From Gemmatimonadaceae bacterium (GTDB lineage: Bacteria > Latescibacterota > UBA2968 > UBA8231): a stretch of 64,000 nt of DNA. Every line of letters starts with the position of its first letter. Positions within the stretch are counted from its first letter, which is position 1. The DNA is taken from assembly GCA_026706075.1 (NCBI GenBank), contig JAPOZM010000099.1, positions 124,001 to 188,000 of the forward strand, written 5' to 3'. This document shows positions 42,671 to 50,803 of this stretch, one piece after another. Position numbers and translations under genes: made by a program. The notes under the pieces were generated by a model. It did no database searches, had not been told where the DNA came from, and worked only from the letters and a program-made list of their open reading frames with translations.

Positions 42671-45604
42671 GTGATCCGCGGTCTGGTGCAGGACCAGTTC
42701 GGCCGTCCCGTGGCCGGGGCCCGGATCGCCCTCCGGGAGAGCCGCACCAACTACGAGCGCACCCTCGTCTCGTCCGGCCCCGGGTCGTTCACCGCGGCCC
42801 TGCTGCCCCTCGGCTCCTACGACGTCACCGTGCGCGCCCCCGGTTGGAGCGAGGTGCGCCGGACCGGGGTGCGGGTGCGGGTGGGGCAGACGGTGGAGCT
42901 GACGATCGAGCTCCTGCCGCAGATGGAGGAGGTCGTCGTCGAGGCCGCGGCGCCCGCGGTGGACGTCACCCGCAGCGGCCCGGCCACGCGCCTTCCGGAG
43001 GAGGCGGTGGGGGAGCTGCCCAACAACGGCCGCAACTTCCTCGACCTGACCCTGCTGACCCCGGGGGCGGCGATCGTCCAGGGCCCCGACGGCGACGAGC
43101 TGAGCATCGCCGGCCAGCGGGGCATCCACAACAACATCTCCGTGGACGGGGCCGACTTCAACAACCCCTTCTTCGGCGAGCAGCGCGGCGGCCAGCGCCC
43201 GGCCTTCACCTTCAACCTCGACGCCGTCCAGGAGATGGTCGTCGTGCCCCAGGGGGCCAACGCCGAGTTCGGCCGTTCCAGCGGCGGCTTCGTGAACGTC
43301 ATCACCAAGTCGGGCGGCAACGACCTGAGCGGCTCCCTGCACCTCTTCGGCAAGAGCTCGGCCCTGTCGGGCCCGGCCCGCCACGACGGCCTGGAGCGGG
43401 AGCCGGACTTCCGCCAGGGCCAGTTCGGCTTCACCCTCGGCGGGCCCTTGAAGAAGGACCGCGCCTTCTACTTCATCGCCTACGACCAGCAGGCCCTGCG
43501 CGACACCCGGCAGGACGACGCCGGTCGCATCGACGCCCGGCTGCGCGGCTTCATGGACACGGCCTTCGACGGCGCCCTGGCCGGCGACTACGGCCCCATC
43601 GACCGCACCGACGACGCCCGGGCCCTGCTCGCCAAGGTCGACTGGCACCTCTCCGGCCGCCACTCCGCCACCCTCAAGTACAACTACACCTGGTCCGAGC
43701 AGGTGAACGGCACCTTCGACGTCGACTCGTGGGCGCGCAGCGCCAACGCCGTGGAGAGGGACTGGTCCCACGCCTTCAACGGCAGCCTGGTCTCGCTGCT
43801 GTCGCCGGCGGCGACCAACGAGCTGCGCTTCCAGCTCTCCCGCGAGGACCGCCCGCGCCCCTACCGGGGCCCGGTCAACCCGGCTACCGGGCGGCCCTTC
43901 CCGGACACGGCCATGGACTTCGAGCACGGCTACCGCTTCGGGATGCCCTACTTCATCCCCGTGGACTACTACGACACCCGCGTCCAGCTGTTGAACAACG
44001 TCTCCCTGGCCCGGGGCGGCCACCTCTTCAAGGCCGGCGTCGAGTGGAACCGCGCCGAGTCGACCCAGACCTTCATCGGCTTCGCAAACGGCCGCTACAT
44101 CTTCGGCTCGGTCGACGGCTTCCTGAACTTCGTCGACCAGGGCCCCGGCTACCTGGAGTGCTCCGACGGCAGCACGAGCGCCAGCGGGGCCTGCCCCGAG
44201 GGCACCGAGATCACCGGCCCGGTCCTGGTCTACCTGCAGCAGTCCGGCGTCGGCGGGCTCACCGTGGAGCAGGCCGGCACCCAGGAGATCCCCCAGCACG
44301 ACCTGGCCCTCTTCGTCCAGGACAGCTGGAAGGCCACCGACCGGCTCACCGTCGACTACGGCCTGCGCTGGGAGGCGCAGGTCCAGCCCGAGCCGATCAC
44401 CGCGCCCGAGGAGGTGTTCTTCGCCGGCTTCATCGGCCGCGAGGTGACCAACGAGACCGGGAGCTACGAGTTCCCGTCCGACGGCCGCATCCCTTCCGAC
44501 CGGGGCATGCTCCAGCCCCGCCTGGGGGTGGCCTGGGACGTGCGGGGCGACGGGCGCACCCTGGTGCGCGCCAGCGCCGGCCTCTACCACGCCCGCATCC
44601 CCGGCCTGAACCTGGCCAGCTCGCGCTCGACCAACGGATCCCGCGGACAGTCGATCTTCCGCTCCAGCGCCCTGACCCCGGTCCTCGGCCCGCCGCCGGC
44701 CTTCGGCGAGCTGCTGCCCGCGCCCCCCGGCGAGCCGTTCCGCCCCAACATCTACGTCTTCCACCGCGAGTTCGAGAACCCCCGCACCCTCAGCCTCCAC
44801 GCGGGGCTGGAGCGCCAGCTGCACCCCTCGGGCCTGGTGGGCTCCGCCGACTACACCCACGCCCGCACCGACGGCCTGACGCGCTTCATCAACCACAACG
44901 ATGCCGCCTTCGGCTCCCCCTGGTCCTCGGGCCTGGGTCCCGACGGCGGCAACGGCCTCGGCGACCTCACCGTGGTGGAGAGCACGGCCCGGTCGCGCTA
45001 CCACGGCCTCGGCCTCGGCCTGCGGCGGACGGCGGCGGAGGGGGAGGTGCAGTTCCAGGTCAACTACACCCTGTCGTGGGACAGGTCCGACGACGACAAC
45101 GAGCGCGACCCCTTCACCTTCCGCTACGTCGACCCCACGCGGCTGGAGCGCGAGTGGGGCTGGTCCGACCGCGACCAGCGCCACCGCCTCAACGCCTGGG
45201 CCCTGGCGCCCCTGCCCGGCGGGCTCTTCCTCAACCAGCGCCTGAGCTGGTACTCGGCCCAGCCCGTCTCCGAGGCCTGCGGCGACGATGGCCGCGGCTC
45301 GGGGCGGCCGGCGGTCAACCCCTGGGGCGCCCTCTCCGACCGCATCTGCCCCGACGGCACCATCCTCCGGCGCAACACCCTGCGCAAGGAGCGGGGTTTC
45401 TTCTCGTGGGACCTGCGCCTGACGCGGCCCATCCCTCTCGGGGAGGGCCGGCTGGAGGCGATCGTCGAGGTCTTCAACCTCCTCGACACCGACAACTACC
45501 GCGAGCCCTCGAGCGCCGGCCTGCTCTTCAACTTCGACGGCACCGTGCAGTCGGGCCTGGGGGACCCCCGCGAGGTGCAGCTCGGCCTGCGCTACGCCTG
45601 GTAG
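42671..45604 (+). CDS. TonB-dependent receptor, second; 5' end apparently frameshifted
   Basis: The 977 residues from GTG 42671 begin within the carboxypeptidase-regulatory domain (LVQDQFGRPVAGARIALRES), followed by plug motifs (LPNNGRNFLDLTLLTPG, LSIAGQRGIHNNISVDGADFNNPFF, GRSSGGFVNVITKSGGN) and a TonB-receptor barrel ending LRYAW. The same frame is open upstream and encodes a signal peptide, ASAVLLGILLAWGYAEAQ (about 42599-42652), but contains no ATG, GTG or TTG there. The ATG at 42580 is one base out of frame because a G run has five G's; with four, it would give MGTGGRASAVLLG and a complete export signal. So the real gene probably starts at 42580 with a 1-base indel. Similar in type to 35152. 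Confidence 0.85.
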   Translation: MIRGLVQDQFGRPVAGARIALRESRTNYERTLVSSGPGSFTAALLPLGSYDVTVRAPGWSEVRRTGVRVRVGQTVELTIELLPQMEEVVVEAAAPAVDVTRSGPATRLPEEAVGELPNNGRNFLDLTLLTPGAAIVQGPDGDELSIAGQRGIHNNISVDGADFNNPFFGEQRGGQRPAFTFNLDAVQEMVVVPQGANAEFGRSSGGFVNVITKSGGNDLSGSLHLFGKSSALSGPARHDGLEREPDFRQGQFGFTLGGPLKKDRAFYFIAYDQQALRDTRQDDAGRIDARLRGFMDTAFDGALAGDYGPIDRTDDARALLAKVDWHLSGRHSATLKYNYTWSEQVNGTFDVDSWARSANAVERDWSHAFNGSLVSLLSPAATNELRFQLSREDRPRPYRGPVNPATGRPFPDTAMDFEHGYRFGMPYFIPVDYYDTRVQLLNNVSLARGGHLFKAGVEWNRAESTQTFIGFANGRYIFGSVDGFLNFVDQGPGYLECSDGSTSASGACPEGTEITGPVLVYLQQSGVGGLTVEQAGTQEIPQHDLALFVQDSWKATDRLTVDYGLRWEAQVQPEPITAPEEVFFAGFIGREVTNETGSYEFPSDGRIPSDRGMLQPRLGVAWDVRGDGRTLVRASAGLYHARIPGLNLASSRSTNGSRGQSIFRSSALTPVLGPPPAFGELLPAPPGEPFRPNIYVFHREFENPRTLSLHAGLERQLHPSGLVGSADYTHARTDGLTRFINHNDAAFGSPWSSGLGPDGGNGLGDLTVVESTARSRYHGLGLGLRRTAAEGEVQFQVNYTLSWDRSDDDNERDPFTFRYVDPTRLEREWGWSDRDQRHRLNAWALAPLPGGLFLNQRLSWYSAQPVSEACGDDGRGSGRPAVNPWGALSDRICPDGTILRRNTLRKERGFFSWDLRLTRPIPLGEGRLEAIVEVFNLLDTDNYREPSSAGLLFNFDGTVQSGLGDPREVQLGLRYAW

Positions 45605-45605
45605 C

Positions 45606-46841
45606 GTGGAACGCCTCGTCAGCCTCTTCGGACTGCTGGTGATGGTCGCCCTGACCTTCGCCCTCAGCGCCGACCGCCGCCGCGTCGACCTGCGCCTGGT
45701 CGCCGCCGGGGTGGGGCTTCAGTTCGTCCTGGCCCTTCTCGTGCTCAAGACGGGGCCGGGACAGGCTCTCTTCGCCCACGCCGGCGCCTTCTTCACCGGC
45801 CTCCTCGGCTACGTCGACTTCGGCTCCCGCTTCGTCTTCGGCGACGCCTTCGAGGACCACTTCTTCGCCTTCAAGGTCCTGCCCACGATCATCTTCGTCT
45901 CCGCCCTCATGAGCATCCTCTACCACCTGGGCCTGATGCAGCCGGTGGTGGCGGCCTTCGCCTGGGTCATGCGCCGCACCCTGCGGACCTCGGGCGCCGA
46001 GAGCCTGGCGGCGGCGGCCAACATCTTCGTCGGCCAGAGCGAGGCGCCCCTGGTGGTTCGCCCCTACGTGGCCGCCATGACCCGCTCGGAGCTGATGGCC
46101 CTGATGGTGGGCGGCTTCGCCACCATCGCCGGCGCCGTGCTGGCCGCCTTCGTCGGCCTCGGGATCGACGCCGCCCACCTGCTGGCCGCCTCGGTGATCT
46201 CGGCCCCGGCGGCGCTCATGGCCGCCAAGGTGATGGAGCCGGAGATGGAGACCCCCGCCACGCAGGGGAAGGCGGCGGCGCGGGTGGAGCGCACCGCCGG
46301 CAACGTGGTGGAGGCGGCGGCTGACGGCACCCTCGACGGCCTGCGGCTGGCCCTCAACGTGGCGGCCATGCTCATCGCCGCCCTCGGGCTGATCGCCCTC
46401 CTCGACGGCGCCCTGGGCTGGGCCGGCCGGGGCGCGGGCTGGCTCCTCGGCCTGGAGGGGATGGAGTGGTCCCTGTCGGCGGCCCTGGGCTACCTCTTCG
46501 CCCCCTTCGCCTGGCTCATGGGCATCGAGGCCGCCGACTGCCTGCGCGCCGGCGAGCTGCTGGGCAAGAAGATGGTGGCCAACGAGTTCGTCTCCTACGT
46601 ACAGTTGAGCCAGTGGATGCAGCCCGGCTCGGGGGTGGAGCTGAGCCCGCGCTCGGTGGTGATCCTGACCTACGCCCTGTGCGGCTTCGCCAACTTCAGC
46701 AGCATCGGCATCCAGATCGGCGGCATCGGCGGCATCGCCCCCGAGCGCCGGTCCGACCTGGCCCGCCTCGGCTTCCGCGCCATGCTCGGCGGCACCCTGG
46801 CCTGCTTCATGACCGCCTGCGTGGCCGGGATCCTGCTGTAG
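45606..46841 (+). CDS. Concentrative nucleoside transporter (CNT/NupC family)
   Basis: 411 residues, polytopic. Signature motifs: FVGQSEAPLVVRPY (about 137-150), GKKMVANEFVSYVQL and ALCGFANFSSIGIQIGGIGGIAPERR. These define CNT transporters, which import nucleosides with Na+ or H+. Start GTG 45606 is 1 bp after the TonB receptor stop, so the two may be coupled and the receptor may deliver nucleoside-like ligands; that link is inference. Confidence 0.93.
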   Translation: MERLVSLFGLLVMVALTFALSADRRRVDLRLVAAGVGLQFVLALLVLKTGPGQALFAHAGAFFTGLLGYVDFGSRFVFGDAFEDHFFAFKVLPTIIFVSALMSILYHLGLMQPVVAAFAWVMRRTLRTSGAESLAAAANIFVGQSEAPLVVRPYVAAMTRSELMALMVGGFATIAGAVLAAFVGLGIDAAHLLAASVISAPAALMAAKVMEPEMETPATQGKAAARVERTAGNVVEAAADGTLDGLRLALNVAAMLIAALGLIALLDGALGWAGRGAGWLLGLEGMEWSLSAALGYLFAPFAWLMGIEAADCLRAGELLGKKMVANEFVSYVQLSQWMQPGSGVELSPRSVVILTYALCGFANFSSIGIQIGGIGGIAPERRSDLARLGFRAMLGGTLACFMTACVAGILL

Positions 46842-46864
46842 ATTCACTCCCGGAGGAGGGAGCG

Positions 46865-47548
46865 ATGGCGCCACCCAGAGACTCCGCGGCCCGTACCGCG
46901 GGGTGGCTGCTGCTGATCACCGCCGCCGCCACCGTCTTGGCGGTCATCGGCCGCGTGGGCGCCACGGAGCTGGCCCCGCTGCACCAGTCGCTGACCGCCA
47001 TCGCCGCCAACCCGGGGCTCTACGGGTTCGGCGGCGCGGCCCGGCTCGTCTCGGGATGCACCCTCTACATGGCGGCCTGGTCCCTGCTCCGCACCTGGAT
47101 CATGCGCCGGCGCCTCGGCTCACGGCCGGTACCCGTGCTGCTGGCCGTCTCCGGAGCGGCCACGGCCATCTCCGGCGCCTGCGCGGTCGCCCTGGCCGCC
47201 ACCGCGCCCCAGCTCGACCTCATGGGCGAGCTCGACTACGTGCGTCCGCCCACGGTCGTGCTGCTGCACGCCACATGGATCACCGGCAAGGCCGGGTTCA
47301 GCCTGGCCGGACTGGCCCTGATCGCGGCGGCCCACCGGCAGTGGCGCGTCGGCGGCTTCCTGCAACCGATCGCCCCGGTCTCGGCGCTCATCGGCGCCGG
47401 CATGCAGCTCATCTGGTTCGGGGCCGCGGTGGCGGCCCACTACATCACGGGACCCGCCTTCGTGGTGTGGCTCGCCGGCATCGGCATCCTGCTGGTGACC
47501 GGCCGCGTGGAACGGCGGTTCGCCGCCCTGGCGGAGGAGGGATCGTGA
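46865..47548 (+). CDS. Small polytopic membrane protein of unknown function
   Basis: 227 residues with about six hydrophobic segments (around 13-28, 50-72, 88-112, 132-156, 170-190, 198-215) and short basic loops; reminiscent of DUF4386-type membrane proteins but I cannot confirm that. GGAGGAGGGAG precedes the ATG. The stop overlaps a GTG that could also start the next gene. Confidence 0.75.
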   Translation: MAPPRDSAARTAGWLLLITAAATVLAVIGRVGATELAPLHQSLTAIAANPGLYGFGGAARLVSGCTLYMAAWSLLRTWIMRRRLGSRPVPVLLAVSGAATAISGACAVALAATAPQLDLMGELDYVRPPTVVLLHATWITGKAGFSLAGLALIAAAHRQWRVGGFLQPIAPVSALIGAGMQLIWFGAAVAAHYITGPAFVVWLAGIGILLVTGRVERRFAALAEEGS

Positions 47549-47550
47549 CC

Positions 47551-48852
47551 ATGGAGACCCCGATGACAACGGATCGCCGCACCTTCCTGGGCCATCTCCT
47601 CGCCGCCGGCTGGGGGCTGGGCAGCGCCTCGCTCCTGCGCGCCCAGGATCTGGCTCCGCCCGGAGGCGAGGTCCGCAGGAAGATCGCCTTCCTCGGCACG
47701 GAGGTGCGTACGCACTCACACGCCCAGCACTTCCTCGACCGCCTGGCCATGGGTTACGGGTGGGGCGGGCACTGGCAGGAGCCGCGCCTGGAGATCGCCT
47801 CGGTCTACATCGACCAGTTTCCGGACGGGGACCTGGGGCGGCAACGCATCGAGAAATACGGGCTGAGACTCTATCCCGGCATCGAGGAAGCCCTCACCCT
47901 CGGTACCGGCCAGCTAGCCGTCGACGGGGTGGTCGTCATCGCCGAGCATGGTAAATACCCCAGCAACGAGAAGGGCCAGAGACTCTACCCGCGCTACCAG
48001 TGGTTCAAGGAGTGCGTGAACGTCTTCGAGCAGTCCGGGCGGTCGGTTCCCGTCTTCAACGACAAGCACCTCTCCACCGACTGGGAGGAGTGCGTCGAGA
48101 TGGTGGCGGACTCCAAGCGCCTCGATTTCCCGTTTTTCGCCGGCTCCTCCCTTCCGGTCACGCGCCGCATGCCCTGCCTCGACATGCCCCACGCGACTCC
48201 TCTCGAGGAGAGCGTCTGCGTCGCCTACGGCGGCCCAGACAGCTACGACATCCACGCCCTGGAGACGGCCCAGTGCATGTCGGAACGCCGCCAGGGCGGC
48301 GAGGTCGGCATCCGGAGCGTCCTCGCCCTCCGCGATCAGGCGATGTGGGACCACGTCTTCCGCAGCGACCGGGCCGGCACCCGCCGCCTCATCGAATCGG
48401 CATTGACCCGCAGCCACAATCTCCCCGTGAGCGGCGGCTACTACACCGACCCCATCACCTGCGAGTGGGCCCGCGAGAACTTCGGCCGGGCCATCGGCTA
48501 CTTCATCGAGCACCGCGACGGGTTCCGCACCTCCATGTTCCTGGTCGGCATCCAGGACTTCAACTACGCCGGGCTTCGCGCCGATGATGGTGAGATCATC
48601 TCGACCCAGATGTATCTTCCCATGCCCGGCCACGGCTCCACCACCGCCGACTTCTTTCACCCCCTCGTGCGGCACATCGAGGAGACCGTCCTCACCGGCC
48701 AGGTCCCGTACCCCGCCGAACGCACCCTCCTCACCTCCGGCATGGTCATCGCCGGAGTCGAGAGCCTGCACCGGGGCGGCGTGCCGATCGATACGCCCGA
48801 GATGGGGGTGCGCTACACGGTGGGGCCGGAATCGACCTACTGGCGGGGGTGA
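47551..48852 (+). CDS. Tat-exported protein, possible Gfo/Idh/MocA-like fold
   Basis: 433 residues. DRRTFLGHLLAAGWGLGSASLL (residues about 6-27) is a twin-arginine signal, so the protein is exported folded. After it, RRKIAFLGTEVRTHSH looks like the first strand of a nucleotide-binding fold and VDGVVVIAEHG resembles a later strand, which suggests a Gfo/Idh-like dehydrogenase relative, but the GxGxxG loop is not typical. Homologues I recall from planctomycetes are uncharacterised. ATG 47551 is used; GTG 47545 with tight spacing to GGAGGAGG is the alternative. Confidence 0.65.
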   Translation: METPMTTDRRTFLGHLLAAGWGLGSASLLRAQDLAPPGGEVRRKIAFLGTEVRTHSHAQHFLDRLAMGYGWGGHWQEPRLEIASVYIDQFPDGDLGRQRIEKYGLRLYPGIEEALTLGTGQLAVDGVVVIAEHGKYPSNEKGQRLYPRYQWFKECVNVFEQSGRSVPVFNDKHLSTDWEECVEMVADSKRLDFPFFAGSSLPVTRRMPCLDMPHATPLEESVCVAYGGPDSYDIHALETAQCMSERRQGGEVGIRSVLALRDQAMWDHVFRSDRAGTRRLIESALTRSHNLPVSGGYYTDPITCEWARENFGRAIGYFIEHRDGFRTSMFLVGIQDFNYAGLRADDGEIISTQMYLPMPGHGSTTADFFHPLVRHIEETVLTGQVPYPAERTLLTSGMVIAGVESLHRGGVPIDTPEMGVRYTVGPESTYWRG

Positions 48853-48877
48853 GGGATCTGTGAGCAACGGCGCACCA

Positions 48878-48913
48878 CAAGGTCCATTGGGCCAGCCGAA
48901 TCGACCTTGTTTT
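48878..48913 (+). terminator. Intrinsic terminator after the envelope locus
   Basis: CAAGGTC (48878-48884) pairs with GACCTTG (48903-48909), with inner ATT/AAT and GGC/GCC pairs separated by symmetric mismatches, followed by TTTT. It lies 25 bp after the Tat-protein stop and marks the left edge of the accessory island. The rest of the gap 48914-49047 shows nothing I can support. Confidence 0.75.
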
Positions 48914-49047
48914 CGCCTCCAAGCATCGATCGAGGAGGCTGCTGCACCAATGCGCCTGGTCCTGAAGACGCCCGCGTCGCTGGAGGTGTTGCCCATCTGC
49001 CGGAGCGCCCTATGTTTGTGCAGCACAGAAACTGTGAGGCTGTAACC

Positions 49048-49389
49048 ATGAAGAACATCACCGTTTCCGTCGACGAACAGACCCACCGGCTTGCCCGCAT
49101 CCGGGCGGCGGAGCTGGACACGTCGGTATCCGCCCTGGTCCGGGACTACCTGAAGAACCTGGTGGAGGATCGCGCCGACCGAACAGCGGACAGGAGGCTG
49201 CAGGCGGAGACGGAAGTCGAATGTCGCCGCAGGATGTTGCGTGAGGTCATCGAGAAGATCACCGCCAACGGAGGCGGACTGCGCATGGCTGACAACCTGT
49301 CCCGGGAGGAGCTGTACGACCGGGCCAGGGCAAGGGCCGAGGCTCAGGCAGCGGCCGACGCCGAAGATCAGGCCCGCAAACGCGGCTGA
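49048..49389 (+). CDS. Ribbon-helix-helix antitoxin-like protein (VapB-type)
   Basis: 113 residues. The N-terminal MKNITVSVDEQTHRLARIRAAELDT...LVRDYL pattern (1-40) is a ribbon-helix-helix DNA-binding domain. The rest is a charged helix rich in Arg, Glu and Ala, suited to wrapping a toxin. It ends 5 bp before a PIN-domain gene, the normal antitoxin-toxin order, and probably represses the pair. GAGG lies upstream of ATG. Confidence 0.85.
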   Translation: MKNITVSVDEQTHRLARIRAAELDTSVSALVRDYLKNLVEDRADRTADRRLQAETEVECRRRMLREVIEKITANGGGLRMADNLSREELYDRARARAEAQAAADAEDQARKRG

Positions 49390-49394
49390 GCGCC

Positions 49395-49808
49395 GTGCGC
49401 TTTGTCGATACGAACGTGCTGTTGTATGCGGTGAGCGCTCTGTCCGAGGACGCTGACAAGCGTCTTCGCGCTCTCAGACTCCTGGAAGCGGAGGACCTCG
49501 CGTTGTCCGTGCAGGTACTCCAGGAGTTCTATCACCAGGCAACGCGCTCCACCCGCCTGGGAGCGATCACTCAAGAGCATGCGCTGGAATTCATCCAAGG
49601 CATCGGTCACCTTCCAGTCCAGGACATCACCATCGGTCTGTTCCGTGCCGCCACCGCCATCAGCCGACGCTTCCAGCTGTCCTACTGGGACGGCGCCATT
49701 CTTGCGGCGGCGCGCGCCTTGAAATGCGATGCGGTCTACTCGGAAGACCTCAGTTCGGAGCAGGACTACGATGGCCTCCGGATCATAGACCCGTTCGCAG
49801 AGCAGTAG
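49395..49808 (+). CDS. PIN-domain toxin (VapC-like ribonuclease)
   Basis: 137 residues, start GTG 49395. Acidic residues typical of PIN nucleases: Asp5 in FVDTNVLLYA, Glu44 in LQEFYHQ, Asp99 in SYWDGAILAAA and Glu117/Asp118 in YSEDLS. VapC toxins cleave tRNA or rRNA in a Mg2+-dependent way; the antitoxin is the preceding gene. Size fits the family. Confidence 0.92.
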   Translation: MRFVDTNVLLYAVSALSEDADKRLRALRLLEAEDLALSVQVLQEFYHQATRSTRLGAITQEHALEFIQGIGHLPVQDITIGLFRAATAISRRFQLSYWDGAILAAARALKCDAVYSEDLSSEQDYDGLRIIDPFAEQ

Positions 49809-49870
49809 GCTCCACAGTGCCCACCAATACCTCTGAACGGGGCCTCGAGCGCCTCATCTGCACGGCCCTG

Positions 49871-49899
49871 GCCGGGCCATCTCTGCGACTTGGCCCGGC
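49871..49899. repeat. Inverted repeat after the toxin gene
   Basis: GCCGGGCCA (49871-49879) and TGGCCCGGC (49891-49899) form a perfect 9-bp stem with an 11-base loop, 62 bp after the toxin stop. The T tract that follows is poor (TCTCCGTCT). It is the only structure I see in the 227-bp gap 49809-50035. Confidence 0.45.
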
Positions 49900-50035
49900 T
49901 CTCCGTCTACTGCGCCCCGCGCGGCCCGAAGCGGCAGAGTCCTTCGGCCCCGCCTGCGAGCAGGCCGTGGCCCCTGAACACGCCGCGCGTGGAGTCTGAC
50001 GACCACAAGGTGCCGGCGGGGCTCCAGACTACCGC

Positions 50036-50803
50036 ATGCCTCGCGTGAAGGCGTTCTGCGTCGGCCAGGCGAAGTCGGGTACCGCCTCCATAGCAGGGCT
50101 GCTGTCCGCCAGCTACCGTGTGGCCCATGAGCCCGAACGGGCGGCAACGCTCGACCTGATCCTCCGCCACGGGCGCGGCGACCTCTCGGACACGGCCGTC
50201 CGGGAACGTCTGCGCGAGCGGGATGCCCGGCTCGACCTGGAGTACGACGTGGCATGGGCGAACCAATTCCTCATCGGTCACCTGCTGGCCGTCTTTCCCG
50301 CCGCGAGATTCATCGTCCTGATCCGAGACTGCTACACGTGGCTGCAATCGATCACCGATCACCTCGCCCACCGCGATGTCCCCGGTGACGTTCGCGAGTT
50401 CATGAAGTGGTGGTTCAGGCCGGACCAGTATCCGCACGGAGCCGCCGACCGCGTCCTCGAGGATCGCGGGCTGTTCTCGGTGTCGGCCTACCTTCACGCG
50501 TGGAACCGGCATGTCGACTCCTGCAGCGGGTCGACTCCAGCCGACCGGCGGTTGGTGCTGCGGACGGACGAGCTCAGTGCCTCACATCTGCGTCTGGCGG
50601 ATTTCCTTGGGATACCCGTGAGCTCTCTCGACGCGGCCCAGGGTCACAGCAACCGCGGTACGCCGATGGAACCCATAGCATCTGTCGTGGCCCCCGGATA
50701 CATCGACGAGATGGTACACTCCATCTGCGGGGTCAACATGGCGCGTTACTTCCCCTCGATAGGAGACAGGGTGCCTCGACCATGGATGGAAGCGCCGCAC
50801 TGA
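50036..50803 (+). CDS. Sulfotransferase-family protein
   Basis: 255 residues. GQAKSGTASI at 10-19 matches the 5'-phosphosulfate-binding loop (usually GxPKSGTT) and FIVLIRDCYTWLQS at 92-105 the 3'-phosphate motif, with Arg97 and Ser105 in the expected places. Members transfer sulfate from PAPS to carbohydrates, lipids or peptides. The last 22 bp overlap the ATPase gene in another frame. No signal peptide. Its role beside defence-like genes is unclear. Confidence 0.8.
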   Translation: MPRVKAFCVGQAKSGTASIAGLLSASYRVAHEPERAATLDLILRHGRGDLSDTAVRERLRERDARLDLEYDVAWANQFLIGHLLAVFPAARFIVLIRDCYTWLQSITDHLAHRDVPGDVREFMKWWFRPDQYPHGAADRVLEDRGLFSVSAYLHAWNRHVDSCSGSTPADRRLVLRTDELSASHLRLADFLGIPVSSLDAAQGHSNRGTPMEPIASVVAPGYIDEMVHSICGVNMARYFPSIGDRVPRPWMEAPH

